Origin: Paraglaciecola arctica
GTDB lineage: Bacteria > Pseudomonadota > Gammaproteobacteria > Enterobacterales > Alteromonadaceae
Direction of reading: 5' to 3'
Assembly (NCBI GenBank): GCA_003232445.1
Contig: QIJM01000401.1
Location: 1 to 6,586 of the forward strand
DNA length: 6,586 bases
Shown piece after piece: positions 1 through 6,458 of this stretch. Position 1 is the stretch's first letter; every line of letters starts with the position of its first letter. The notes under the pieces were generated by a model, which worked only from the letters and a program-made list of their open reading frames with translations, searched no databases and was not told where the DNA came from. A program made the translations under genes and the position numbers.

Positions 1-800
1 CAACCGGGAATAAGCTTTTGCATGATTTTGTCACCGCCTGCCGTAACAGGATCAGAATCGCTGAAGGCGGTGATAAAAGGTTTGTTGAATTGTTGCAGTA
101 TTTGCCAAGCTAGCCTGTTGGCTTCGCTTGCAGGGTTATCTGGTGTTGCCGGCACCAGCAGAGGAAACTGCCTTACACCTGCTTTATACGTTTCATCAGG
201 AAAAGGTGCGTCATAAGCGGCCAACACATCAGGACTAAGAGGCGTAACAGTGCCACCTTTAATAATGCCAGCTACCGGAAACACCTCTACTTGTTGCGAA
301 AAAGTTTGCCAATTCAAGAACTCTTCGCTAGCTGCATGATCGCCAGTAGGCAGCATAGTGTTAGCTGCCAAAACCCGAGCAAACAAATCAGGATGCTCAG
401 CAACTAAGCGTAAGCCCAATAATCCGCCCCAATCTTGACAAACTAAGGTTACATCTTTTAGGTTTAATTGAATGACAACTTGGCGCACCCAATCAAGATG
501 TCGTTGATAGGTATAGTCACTGCGCTCAGTGGGTTTATCTGATTTACCAAAGCCAATTAAATCAGGCGCTATGACTCGATAACCTGCTGCGACAACTGGG
601 TCTATCATCTTGCGATATAAGTATGCCCAACTAGGTTCGCCATGCAGCATTAAGACAACATTGGCATCCTTTACACCTTCATCTATATAGTGAAGCTTTA
701 GTGAACCGCCCTCATTATCATCAACTTGCAAAAAATGAGGGGTGTAATCAAAGTCTGTTATTTGTTCGAAACAATGTTCAGGGGTGGTCAAAAATTTCAA
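1..800 (-). CDS. dhmA: Haloalkane dehalogenase, type I (DhmA-like), 3'-truncated by window edge
   Basis: Alpha/beta-hydrolase that would hydrolyse carbon-halogen bonds of haloalkanes to an alcohol plus halide; no signal peptide, so probably cytoplasmic. 266 codons are visible; the family is about 300 aa, so roughly 35 residues are outside the window. Seen: HGEPSW at residues 53-58 (halide-binding/oxyanion region), CQDWGG at 121-126 with the predicted nucleophile Asp123 and halide-stabilising Trp124, a second candidate halide Trp164 in FLNWQTF (cap domain), the YDAPFPDETYKAG segment typical of subfamily HLD-I, and SDPVT around Asp250, the likely catalytic acid. The catalytic His (usually in an HFIQE-type motif) is not visible. 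No in-frame ATG precedes the family-typical KFLTTPE start and an in-frame TGA lies about 60 nt upstream, so TTG at 800-798 is chosen; a GAGAGG Shine-Dalgarno sits 6 nt before it. Transcribed divergently from the beta-oxidation genes. Native substrate unknown. Confidence 0.9.
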   Translation of the reverse strand, partial: MKFLTTPEHCFEQITDFDYTPHFLQVDDNEGGSLKLHYIDEGVKDANVVLMLHGEPSWAYLYRKMIDPVVAAGYRVIAPDLIGFGKSDKPTERSDYTYQRHLDWVRQVVIQLNLKDVTLVCQDWGGLLGLRLVAEHPDLFARVLAANTMLPTGDHAASEEFLNWQTFSQQVEVFPVAGIIKGGTVTPLSPDVLAAYDAPFPDETYKAGVRQFPLLVPATPDNPASEANRLAWQILQQFNKPFITAFSDSDPVTAGGDKIMQKLIPG

Positions 801-806
801 TGCTCG

Positions 807-812
807 CCTCTC
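807..812 (-). promoter_or_regulatory. Ribosome binding site deciding a TTG start
   Basis: GAGAGG on the minus strand, 6 nt upstream of the TTG at 800-798. No ATG or GTG is available in frame between the upstream stop and the conserved N-terminal residues, so this site supports TTG initiation of the dehalogenase gene. Confidence 0.7.
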
Positions 813-842
813 AATGTAATGAATATGTAAAATAATTGTGGT

Positions 843-858
843 ACGGGTATATACCCGT
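843..858. repeat. 16-bp perfect palindrome ACGGGTATATACCCGT
   Basis: The sequence is identical to its reverse complement over 16 bases. It lies 43-58 bp upstream of the dehalogenase start codon, a position compatible with an operator for a dimeric regulator. However, its right half (850-858) is also the left end of the larger inverted-repeat element, so it may simply be an element boundary. The GGGTATA at 845-851 recurs as a direct copy at 970-976. No regulator gene is present to decide between the options. Confidence 0.6.
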
Positions 859-976
859 CATCCTTGGAACTGCCTGTTTGTTGGCTGCACTCATTCGCCT
901 CAATCACTTAGCGGACTAAGCTCATGGGGTCTCATTCGTTTGCCGCCGCCATGCAGTTCCAATGATTTTGGGTATA
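850..976. repeat. Structured intergenic inverted-repeat element (MITE/REP-like)
   Basis: Terminal arms are TATACCC (850-856) with GGGTATA (970-976), and TTGGAACTGC (864-873) with GCAGTTCCAA (953-962). They are separated by a symmetric 7x7 internal loop in which 860-862 can also pair with 964-966. A hairpin CTTAG-CGGA-CTAAG (907-920) lies exactly at the element's centre of symmetry. CTCATTCG occurs twice as a direct repeat (890-897 and 931-938), and TGGC (882-885) can pair with GCCA (948-951). The symmetry is what a non-autonomous mobile or REP-type element would show. There is no transposase, and no clear target duplication other than the ambiguous GGGTATA copies at 845-851 and 970-976. That it is multi-copy in the genome is inference. 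It could also form a structured RNA if transcribed. Confidence 0.6.
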
Positions 977-1175
977 GAACATCAAAAGTGCCATCAAAAG
1001 TCAACTTGCACAGACTAATGCAAGGTTATCTATTTGATGAATATATAATTCAGCCTCTCGGTTTACCTATGCCAATAAAGCCTGTTTATTCTGTAGTATA
1101 AAACCAATAAATTAGAATGATTGGGAAGGGTCGCCTAGTATCCGCTGATAAATATTAAGTTGATAAGAGGTCTAC
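977..1175 (+). other. Remaining intergenic/leader region before the beta-oxidation genes
   Basis: No gene is supported here. It contains a near-perfect 12-bp tandem duplication (CATCAAAAGTGC at 980-991, CATCAAAAGTCA at 992-1003) and a small hairpin CTTGCA-(8 nt)-TGCAAG at 1005-1024. It also contains AT-rich hexamers that could serve as -10 elements (TATAAT at 1044-1049, TATAAA at 1097-1102), and the ribosome binding site AAGAGG at 1165-1170. I see no convincing FadR-like or PsrA-like operator by eye. The promoter of the downstream genes most likely lies here. Confidence 0.5.
1044..1049 (+). promoter_or_regulatory. Candidate -10 hexamer for the beta-oxidation operon
   Basis: A perfect TATAAT, about 127 nt upstream of the first ATG. 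No good -35 hexamer lies 16-18 bp before it (the sequence there reads approximately CAAGGT), and there is no extended -10 TGn. AT-rich sequence makes chance occurrence likely; offered only as the best-looking hexamer in the leader. Confidence 0.22.
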
Positions 1176-3310
1176 ATGAGTCAAGTCGAATCACAAGCCG
1201 TCACTCGTGACGCGGTAAGCTATAAAATAATTGAAACTCCATCTGCCAATAAGATTGCGGCCTTATGGATGCAAAATCCCCCTGTTAATGCGTTGTCTAA
1301 ATCTGTACGTGTCGGACTAATCGAACATTTAAATGCGGCTATTGCTGATGAGTCAGTTGAAGTCATAGTTAACAAAACTTGTTCTCTGGCGGAGCTGATA
1401 TCAGCGAATTTTCAGGAGGCGATTTAGAGCCTAACTTGCCTGCAGTGTTAGAGGTCATTGAAAATTCATCTAAGCCAGTTGTTGCTGTTTTAAATGGCCC
1501 TGCATTTGGTGGTGGTTTGGAAGTTGCTTTGTCTTGCCATTACAGAGTGACGTTTGCATCTAATAAAGTGGGCTTACCTGAAGTGAATTTAGGTATTTTG
1601 CCAGGAGCCGGGGGCACACAACGTTTGCCAAGGTTAGCGGGTGTTCAGCAAGCGCTGGATATGATTGTTTCTGGTCGCCCTGTTGCCGCTAAGAAGTTAC
1701 CTGGGGTGTTTGATGTTGTAGTCGATAGTCCAGAAACATTGCTCAGTAATGCCTTGGCATTTTGCGAAAAAGTGATTGCTGATGGTAGCAAAGTACGCAA
1801 AACCTGTGATCTGCAAATTGATGCTAGTACTGCTCCAAAAGAATTATTTGCCCAGTATCGCCAAGGTTTAGCAACCAAAGCTAGAGGGTTTTTTGCACCA
1901 GAACGTTGTATTCAAGCGGTCGAAGCGGCTGTTGAGTTACCTTTTGCCCAAGGTCTAGTCCGCGAAGGTGAGTTGTTTATGGAATGTATGCGCTCCAAAG
2001 AAGCGCGAGCGCAGCAGCATTTTTTCTTCGCTGAACGTGCTGCATCTCACGTCAAAGATTTTGATAAAGAAACACCAGTAAGAGATATCAAAAAAGTCGG
2101 TATTATTGGCGCAGGCACTATGGGCGGCGGCATTGCTATGAACTTTGCCAACGCAGGTATTCCTGTGACACTGCTTGAGCTTAAACAAGACGCTTTAGAT
2201 AAAGGTTTGGCGCTAATTCGTAAAAATTACGAAAGCTCAGCGAAAAAAGGCAAACTCACTGCCGAGCAAGTCGAAGACAGAATGACCTTGTTAACGGGCT
2301 CAACGGAATACCTTGCCTTAAGCGATGTTGATCTGGTGATTGAAGCAGTATTTGAAAAAATGTCAGTTAAACAAGAGGTCTTCAAGGCCTTAGATGCAGT
2401 GTGTAAACCTGGCGCTATTTTAGCCTCTAATACTTCTACTTTAGACATTGATGAAATCGCGGAAGCGACCAAAAGACCAGAAGATGTGATTGGTTTGCAC
2501 TTCTTTAGTCCTGCCAACGTAATGAAGTTGCTAGAAGTAGTCAAAACCAGCAAAACATCACCTGAAGTGATTAAAACCACCATGAAAATGGCTAAGAAGA
2601 TCAACAAGGTCGCGGTATTGGTGGGTGTTTGTTTTGGTTTTGTCGGTAACCGCATGATTGAAACATATGGCCGTGAAGCGAATCGCATGATGCTTGAAGG
2701 TGGCACACCAGAACATATCGATAAAGTAATTTACGACTTTGGTTTGCCTATGGGACCTTTCACTATGGGTGATATGGCTGGTCAGGATATCGGTGCCTTT
2801 GTACGTGGTTCACGCCGCGAATTTATTAAACATGATCCAACTTACTGCATCTTAGCTGACAAGCTAGTAGAGCAGGGCAGAGTCGGATTAAAAGTCGGTA
2901 AAGGTGTGTACTTGTACGAAGCGGGTAGCCGCAAACCCATTCCTGATCCAAGTGTTCTTGAGTTGGCCAAGCAGGAAGCGGATCGTTTAGGTGTGACACA
3001 ACGTGATATTAGCGATCAAGAAATTATCGAGCGGATTATTTTCCCCATGATCAACGAAGGTGCCTTGATCTTAGAAGAAGGCATTGCAGCCAAATCTAGC
3101 GATATAGACGTGATTTATGTATATGGCTATGGTTTCCCCGTTTATCGCGGCGGCCCTATGCAGTACGCAGATGAAATTGGTTTGAAAACTGTGTATGACG
3201 CTATGTGTAAATATCGCGATGAGTTAGGTGAACACGGTGAAAATTGGTTTGAACCCGCCCCACTATTGAAAAAATTAGCAGAACAAGGTAAACGATTCTC
3301 TGACCTATAG
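1176..3310 (+). pseudogene. Frame-disrupted enoyl-CoA hydratase / 3-hydroxyacyl-CoA dehydrogenase gene (whole locus)
   Basis: First gene of the beta-oxidation set. It starts at ATG 1176 with AAGAGG (1165-1170) 5 nt upstream. Frame one runs 1176-1427 and gives a normal crotonase N-terminus up to ...ADESVEVIV (codon 65, ending at 1370), then unrelated residues and a TAG at 1425-1427. The rest of the protein resumes in the -1 frame with NLFSGGADI around 1376-1402; that frame is closed just upstream by a TAA at 1370-1372. In related crotonases about seven residues (a Gly-rich loop) separate this V from the F of FSGGADI, i.e. 21 nt; only 11 nt (1371-1381) are present. The simplest reading is a ~10-nt deletion, which shifts the frame and removes about three loop residues. 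Restoring it would give about 714 aa, the usual size for FadB/FadJ-like proteins. Everything downstream is well preserved, so the lesion is recent, or else a sequence error. Confidence 0.75.
1379..3310 (+). CDS. Main open frame of the bifunctional FadB/FadJ-like protein: 3-hydroxyacyl-CoA dehydrogenase with most of the enoyl-CoA hydratase domain
   Basis: 643 codons counted from a TTG at 1379, which has no credible ribosome binding site, so the 5' end is nominal. Residues 2-8 are FSGGADI (first oxyanion-hole loop). FGGGLE places Glu48 and GLPEVNLG places Glu68, 20 residues apart as for the two catalytic Glu of E. coli FadB (119/139); GILPGAGGTQRLPRL follows. The NAD-binding Rossmann motif GAGTMG starts at Gly244. 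The dehydrogenase catalytic pair is His374 and Glu386 (HFFSPANVMKLLE), 12 apart as in FadB (450/462). C-terminal 3HCDH domains, with GNRMIE and GLPMGPFTMGDMAGQD, fill the remainder. Role: hydration of 2-enoyl-CoA and NAD-dependent oxidation of 3-hydroxyacyl-CoA. If translated on its own it would lack the first ~70 residues of the hydratase fold, so the dehydrogenase half might survive but the hydratase half probably would not. Confidence 0.85.
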   Translation: MFSGGADISEFSGGDLEPNLPAVLEVIENSSKPVVAVLNGPAFGGGLEVALSCHYRVTFASNKVGLPEVNLGILPGAGGTQRLPRLAGVQQALDMIVSGRPVAAKKLPGVFDVVVDSPETLLSNALAFCEKVIADGSKVRKTCDLQIDASTAPKELFAQYRQGLATKARGFFAPERCIQAVEAAVELPFAQGLVREGELFMECMRSKEARAQQHFFFAERAASHVKDFDKETPVRDIKKVGIIGAGTMGGGIAMNFANAGIPVTLLELKQDALDKGLALIRKNYESSAKKGKLTAEQVEDRMTLLTGSTEYLALSDVDLVIEAVFEKMSVKQEVFKALDAVCKPGAILASNTSTLDIDEIAEATKRPEDVIGLHFFSPANVMKLLEVVKTSKTSPEVIKTTMKMAKKINKVAVLVGVCFGFVGNRMIETYGREANRMMLEGGTPEHIDKVIYDFGLPMGPFTMGDMAGQDIGAFVRGSRREFIKHDPTYCILADKLVEQGRVGLKVGKGVYLYEAGSRKPIPDPSVLELAKQEADRLGVTQRDISDQEIIERIIFPMINEGALILEEGIAAKSSDIDVIYVYGYGFPVYRGGPMQYADEIGLKTVYDAMCKYRDELGEHGENWFEPAPLLKKLAEQGKRFSDL

Positions 3311-3353
3311 TTGTCAGCGTTAACCATATTACAAACAAATTAAAAACATTTTA

Positions 3354-3360
3354 AAGAGGA
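3354..3360 (+). promoter_or_regulatory. Ribosome binding site of the thiolase gene
   Basis: AAGAGGA, 4 nt before ATG 3365. All three plus-strand genes share an AAGAGG core (1165-1170, 3354-3359, 4614-4619), supporting the chosen starts. Confidence 0.7.
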
Positions 3361-3364
3361 TCTT

Positions 3365-4546
3365 ATGAAAGAAGCAGTCATTGTATCAACCGCTAGAACA
3401 CCCATCGGCCGTGCTTATAAAGGCGCCTTTAATAACTTGGAAGCACCAAGTTTAGGTGGCCATGCTATCCGTGAAGCGGTAAGAAAGTCTGGTATTGATC
3501 CAGCCAGCGTAGATGACGTAATCATGGGCAGTGCACTAACTCAAGGCAGTGGCGGTATGAACATTGGCCGTCTTGCAGCACTAGCCGGAGGTTTACCCAC
3601 GTCAGTATCAGGTATGACCCTTGACCGTCAATGTAGCTCAGGTATGTACGCGATTGCTACGGCAGCAAAACATATTATTACCGATAACGTACCCGTGATG
3701 GTTGCTGGTGGACTTGATTCAATTAGTTTAGTGCAAAACAAGGCGATGAATACTCATCGTATGGTTGATCCAGCCTTGGCTAAAATGCACAAAAACATTT
3801 ATATGCCTATGTTACAAACGGCTGAAGTGGTGGCTGCTCGTTACGGTATTAATCGTGATGTACAAGATGAATATGCTTGTCGCAGTCAAATGCGCACAGC
3901 TGCGGCGCAGGTTGCAGGCAAATTTGATGATGAAATTGTGCCGTTAACTGCGACCAAAGTGATCGTTGATCGCGAAACTAAAGTAGAGAGCTTCCAAGAA
4001 GTCACTTTGAATAAAGATGAAGGCAACCGCGCGGAAACGACCTTAGAAGGTCTGCAAAGTTTAAAGCCTGTTATCGAGGGTGGTTGTATTACTGCAGGTA
4101 ATGCTAGTCAGTTATCTGACGGCGCGTCTGCCAGTGTATTAATGAGCAGTAAGTTAGCTGAACAACAAAACTTAACACCATTAGGGGCTTATCGCGGTAT
4201 TGCTGTGGCGGGCTGTGAACCTGATGAAATGGGTATTGGCCCCGTTTTCGCTATTCCTAAATTGCTTAAGCAACATGGTTTAAGCATGAATGATATTGGA
4301 TTGTGGGAGCTAAACGAAGCGTTTGCCGTACAAGTATTATATTGCCGTGACAAGTTAGGCATAGACGACAATATTTTAAATGTAAATGGTGGCGCTATTT
4401 CTGTAGGTCATCCTTACGGAATGAGCGGCGCGCGTATGGTTGGTCACGCTTTGATTGAAGGTAAACGTCGCGGTGCTAAATACGTGGTTTGTACTATGTG
4501 TATTGGCGGCGGTATGGGGGCAGCAGGTTTATTTGAAGTTTACTAA
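3365..4546 (+). CDS. Thiolase family protein (acetyl-CoA C-acyltransferase / acetyltransferase)
   Basis: 393 aa, the standard length for thiolase I/II. It cleaves 3-ketoacyl-CoA with CoA to give acetyl-CoA plus a shortened acyl-CoA (or runs the reverse condensation for C4); cytoplasmic. Seen: N-terminal VIVSTARTPIGRAYKGAF; nucleophilic Cys90 in LDRQCSSGM; NEAF at 317-320; His349 in GHPYGMSGARM; and Cys379 in CTMCIGGGMGAAG. These correspond to Cys89, His348 and Cys378 of the Zoogloea ramigera thiolase, so the triad is complete. It lies 54 nt after the bifunctional gene and 79 nt before the acyl-CoA dehydrogenase gene with no terminator between, so co-transcription and a degradative role (FadA-like partner) are inferred. 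GHPYG replaces the commoner GHPLG or GHPIG. Chain-length preference cannot be read from sequence, so fadA, atoB or phaA are not asserted. Frame intact. Confidence 0.93.
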   Translation: MKEAVIVSTARTPIGRAYKGAFNNLEAPSLGGHAIREAVRKSGIDPASVDDVIMGSALTQGSGGMNIGRLAALAGGLPTSVSGMTLDRQCSSGMYAIATAAKHIITDNVPVMVAGGLDSISLVQNKAMNTHRMVDPALAKMHKNIYMPMLQTAEVVAARYGINRDVQDEYACRSQMRTAAAQVAGKFDDEIVPLTATKVIVDRETKVESFQEVTLNKDEGNRAETTLEGLQSLKPVIEGGCITAGNASQLSDGASASVLMSSKLAEQQNLTPLGAYRGIAVAGCEPDEMGIGPVFAIPKLLKQHGLSMNDIGLWELNEAFAVQVLYCRDKLGIDDNILNVNGGAISVGHPYGMSGARMVGHALIEGKRRGAKYVVCTMCIGGGMGAAGLFEVY

Positions 4547-4553
4547 GCGCCAG

Positions 4554-4588
4554 CTACGGGTTTCGAGCCATGAGCTACGAGCGCTCAA
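4554..4588 (+). repeat. Degenerate tandem heptamer array between the thiolase and acyl-CoA dehydrogenase genes
   Basis: Reading in steps of seven gives CTACGGG, TTTCGAG, CCATGAG, CTACGAG, CGCTCAA: a degenerate 7-nt unit approximating CTACGAG. It starts 8 nt after the thiolase stop codon. It contains the 8-bp palindrome GAGCGCTC (4579-4586). Too short and degenerate to be certain, but the periodicity is visible by eye and the G/C-richer composition differs from the AT-rich spacer that follows. Confidence 0.5.
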
Positions 4589-4613
4589 GAAGCAAAAGAT
4601 AAGAAAGAAATTT

Positions 4614-4619
4614 AAGAGG
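4614..4619 (+). promoter_or_regulatory. Ribosome binding site of the acyl-CoA dehydrogenase gene
   Basis: AAGAGG, 6 nt before ATG 4626; fixes the start of the 599-aa protein. Confidence 0.7.
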
Positions 4620-4625
4620 TAAGTT

Positions 4626-6425
4626 ATGCAATATTTTAAAGCCCCACAGAAAGAAGCCTTATTCGTGATGCACGAATTATTAGGTTTTGAAAAACATTAT
4701 GCCGATTTGGGCTTTACAGATGCCACACCTGATATGGTTGAAGCCATTTTTTCAGAGGCGGCTAAATTTGCAGAAAATGTTTTAGCGCCAATCAACGCCA
4801 ACGGTGATGAAGAAGGCTGTAAATGGGAAGACGGTGTCGTGACTACACCAACAGGTTTTAAAGAAGCTTACCAACAATATGTTGATGGCGGCTGGACAGC
4901 TATGACTCATCCAGAAGAACTGGGTGGACAAAATTTACCTTATTCTTTAAGCAGTGTAATGGCAGAGTGGAATTCTTCGGCAAATCACTCTTGGGCTATG
5001 TATCCGGGGCTCAGTCAAGGTTGTATCGAAACCTTAAAAGAGCACGGTACTGCTGAACAACAAAAAATGTTTTTGAATAACCTTATTGGCGGTCAATGGA
5101 CAGGCACTATGTGTTTGACTGAATCTCATTGTGGATCAGACTTGGGCATGCTGAAATGTAAAGCTGAACCTAATGATGATGGCAGCTACAGCTTGACTGG
5201 CACCAAAATCTTCATCTCGGCAGGTGAGCATGATATGTCTGAAAATATTGTGCATATAGTGATTGCCCGTTTGCCAGATGCACCTAGTGGGACTAGGGGT
5301 ATTTCATTATTTGTGGTGCCTAAATTTCATGCCGGTGCTGAAGGTGAAAAGTTAGACAGAAACGGCGTAACTTGTGGTTCGATTGAACACAAAATGGGTA
5401 TCAAAGGTTCAGCAACTTGTGTGATCAATTTTGATGATGCTAAGGGTTATTTGGTAGGCACTGAAAACCGTGGTCTTAATTGCATGTTCACCTTTATGAA
5501 CACTGCACGAATTGGTACAGGCTTAGAAGGTTTGTCAGCATCTGAAGCCGCATTTCAAGGCGCTTTAGCTTATGCTAAAGACCGCTTGCAGTTCAGAGCC
5601 ATGACAGGTGTTAAAAACCCTGACGGCCCAGCTGATCCCATTATTAACCATCCTGATGTGCGCCGTATGTTGTTGACTCAAAAAGCTTTCGCAGAAGGTA
5701 ATAGAGCATTAGCTGTGTATGCAATGAAGTTGGTTGATATAACACAGGCCAATCAAGACGAAGGTGCTAAACAACTAGCAGAGTCTAAGCTAGCCTTGTT
5801 AACGCCTATTATTAAGGCATTTCTAACAGAAACCGCCCAAGAAACCACTAGTTATGGTATGCAGGTTTTTGGTGGACATGGCTTTATTAAAGAATGGGGC
5901 ATGGAACAACTAGCCCGTGATACCCGTATTTGTACTATGTACGAAGGCACAACAGGTATTCAAGCGATTGATTTATTAGCTAGAAAAATAGTTGGGTCGA
6001 ACGGTAAGTTACTGAGTGTATTTACTAACGAAGTCAAAGAATACTGTAAAAGTATTCGCGATAAGAGCCAATTTAATGCTTGGTCGAACAGTATCGATAT
6101 ACATGTAGATGAATGGCATCAAATTACTGAAGATATTATGCATAGAGCAGCCAAAAATCCTGCAGAACTAGGTGCTGCATCTGTTGATTATTTGATGTAC
6201 TCAGGTTACGTGATTGTTGGCTATTTCTGGCTTCAAATGGCTGTGGTAGCTCAGAAAAAACTTGACGATGGCACTAACGATCCAGAATTCTATAAAGCTA
6301 AATTACACACCGCTAAATTTTATTTTGATCGTTTATTAACACGTACACGTTCTTTAGTGTCTGCCATGGGATCTGGTTCTGATAACTTAATGAGCATGGA
6401 AGAAGAGCAGTTCAATATAGTTTAA
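4626..6425 (+). CDS. Acyl-CoA dehydrogenase, long (~600 aa) DmdC-like type with extra C-terminal domain
   Basis: FAD-dependent alpha,beta-dehydrogenation of an acyl-CoA to the trans-2-enoyl-CoA, with electrons presumably passed to electron-transfer flavoprotein; first step of the cycle served by its neighbours. 599 aa versus ~380-400 for classical acyl-CoA dehydrogenases. Domains by eye: a short family-specific N-terminal segment (1-~35, MQYFKAPQKEALFVM); helical N-domain (~40-160); middle beta-domain with MCLTESHCGSD (LTES at 164-167) and KIFISAGEHD (from Lys194) for FAD and substrate contacts; C-terminal helical domain with NTARIGTGLEG (Arg295) and QVFGGHGFIKEWGMEQLARD; catalytic base Glu440 in TMYEGTTGIQ. 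Residues ~470-595 form the extra C-terminal domain of this subfamily. The subfamily includes the 3-methylmercaptopropionyl-CoA dehydrogenase DmdC as well as members acting on ordinary fatty acyl-CoAs; substrate cannot be assigned here. Last gene of the unit; terminator 34 nt after the stop codon. Frame and catalytic residues intact. Confidence 0.93.
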   Translation: MQYFKAPQKEALFVMHELLGFEKHYADLGFTDATPDMVEAIFSEAAKFAENVLAPINANGDEEGCKWEDGVVTTPTGFKEAYQQYVDGGWTAMTHPEELGGQNLPYSLSSVMAEWNSSANHSWAMYPGLSQGCIETLKEHGTAEQQKMFLNNLIGGQWTGTMCLTESHCGSDLGMLKCKAEPNDDGSYSLTGTKIFISAGEHDMSENIVHIVIARLPDAPSGTRGISLFVVPKFHAGAEGEKLDRNGVTCGSIEHKMGIKGSATCVINFDDAKGYLVGTENRGLNCMFTFMNTARIGTGLEGLSASEAAFQGALAYAKDRLQFRAMTGVKNPDGPADPIINHPDVRRMLLTQKAFAEGNRALAVYAMKLVDITQANQDEGAKQLAESKLALLTPIIKAFLTETAQETTSYGMQVFGGHGFIKEWGMEQLARDTRICTMYEGTTGIQAIDLLARKIVGSNGKLLSVFTNEVKEYCKSIRDKSQFNAWSNSIDIHVDEWHQITEDIMHRAAKNPAELGAASVDYLMYSGYVIVGYFWLQMAVVAQKKLDDGTNDPEFYKAKLHTAKFYFDRLLTRTRSLVSAMGSGSDNLMSMEEEQFNIV

Positions 6426-6458
6426 GTTTCAATATAAAGAAGCTAGGCTGGGAAATAT

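Noticed and set aside
22..216. 64-codon plus-strand open frame at the left end
   Set aside because: It is antisense to the conserved haloalkane dehalogenase coding sequence.
838..1101. 87-codon plus-strand open frame in the intergenic region
   Set aside because: It overlays the inverted-repeat element and the tandem repeat, has no ribosome binding site before its GTG/ATG, resembles no protein domain, and its sequence is better explained by DNA structure.
1097..1141. Other promoter-like hexamers (TATAAA at 1097-1102, TAGTAT at 1136-1141 with TTGGGA at 1121-1126)
   Set aside because: Spacing to any -35-like hexamer is wrong (for example 9 bp for TTGGGA to TAGTAT), so no promoter can be supported from them.
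1025..1175. FadR- or PsrA-type operator for the fatty-acid genes
   Set aside because: No sequence close to the known FadR consensus or a clear PsrA-like inverted repeat was found by eye; a matrix scan would be needed to exclude a weak site.
1371..1381. Programmed -1 ribosomal frameshift joining the two parts of the bifunctional gene
   Set aside because: AACAAAACTTG is not an X XXY YYZ slippery site (re-pairing would mismatch), and a slip would still leave the conserved loop about three residues short.
2227..2706. 159-codon minus-strand open frame, and smaller minus-strand frames at 1645-1878, 1955-2188 and 3142-3327
   Set aside because: Antisense shadows of the well-conserved 3-hydroxyacyl-CoA dehydrogenase/hydratase frame.
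3765..3947. 60-codon plus-strand frame, and a minus-strand frame at 4189-4371
   Set aside because: Both lie inside the intact thiolase gene in other frames and show no protein-like features.
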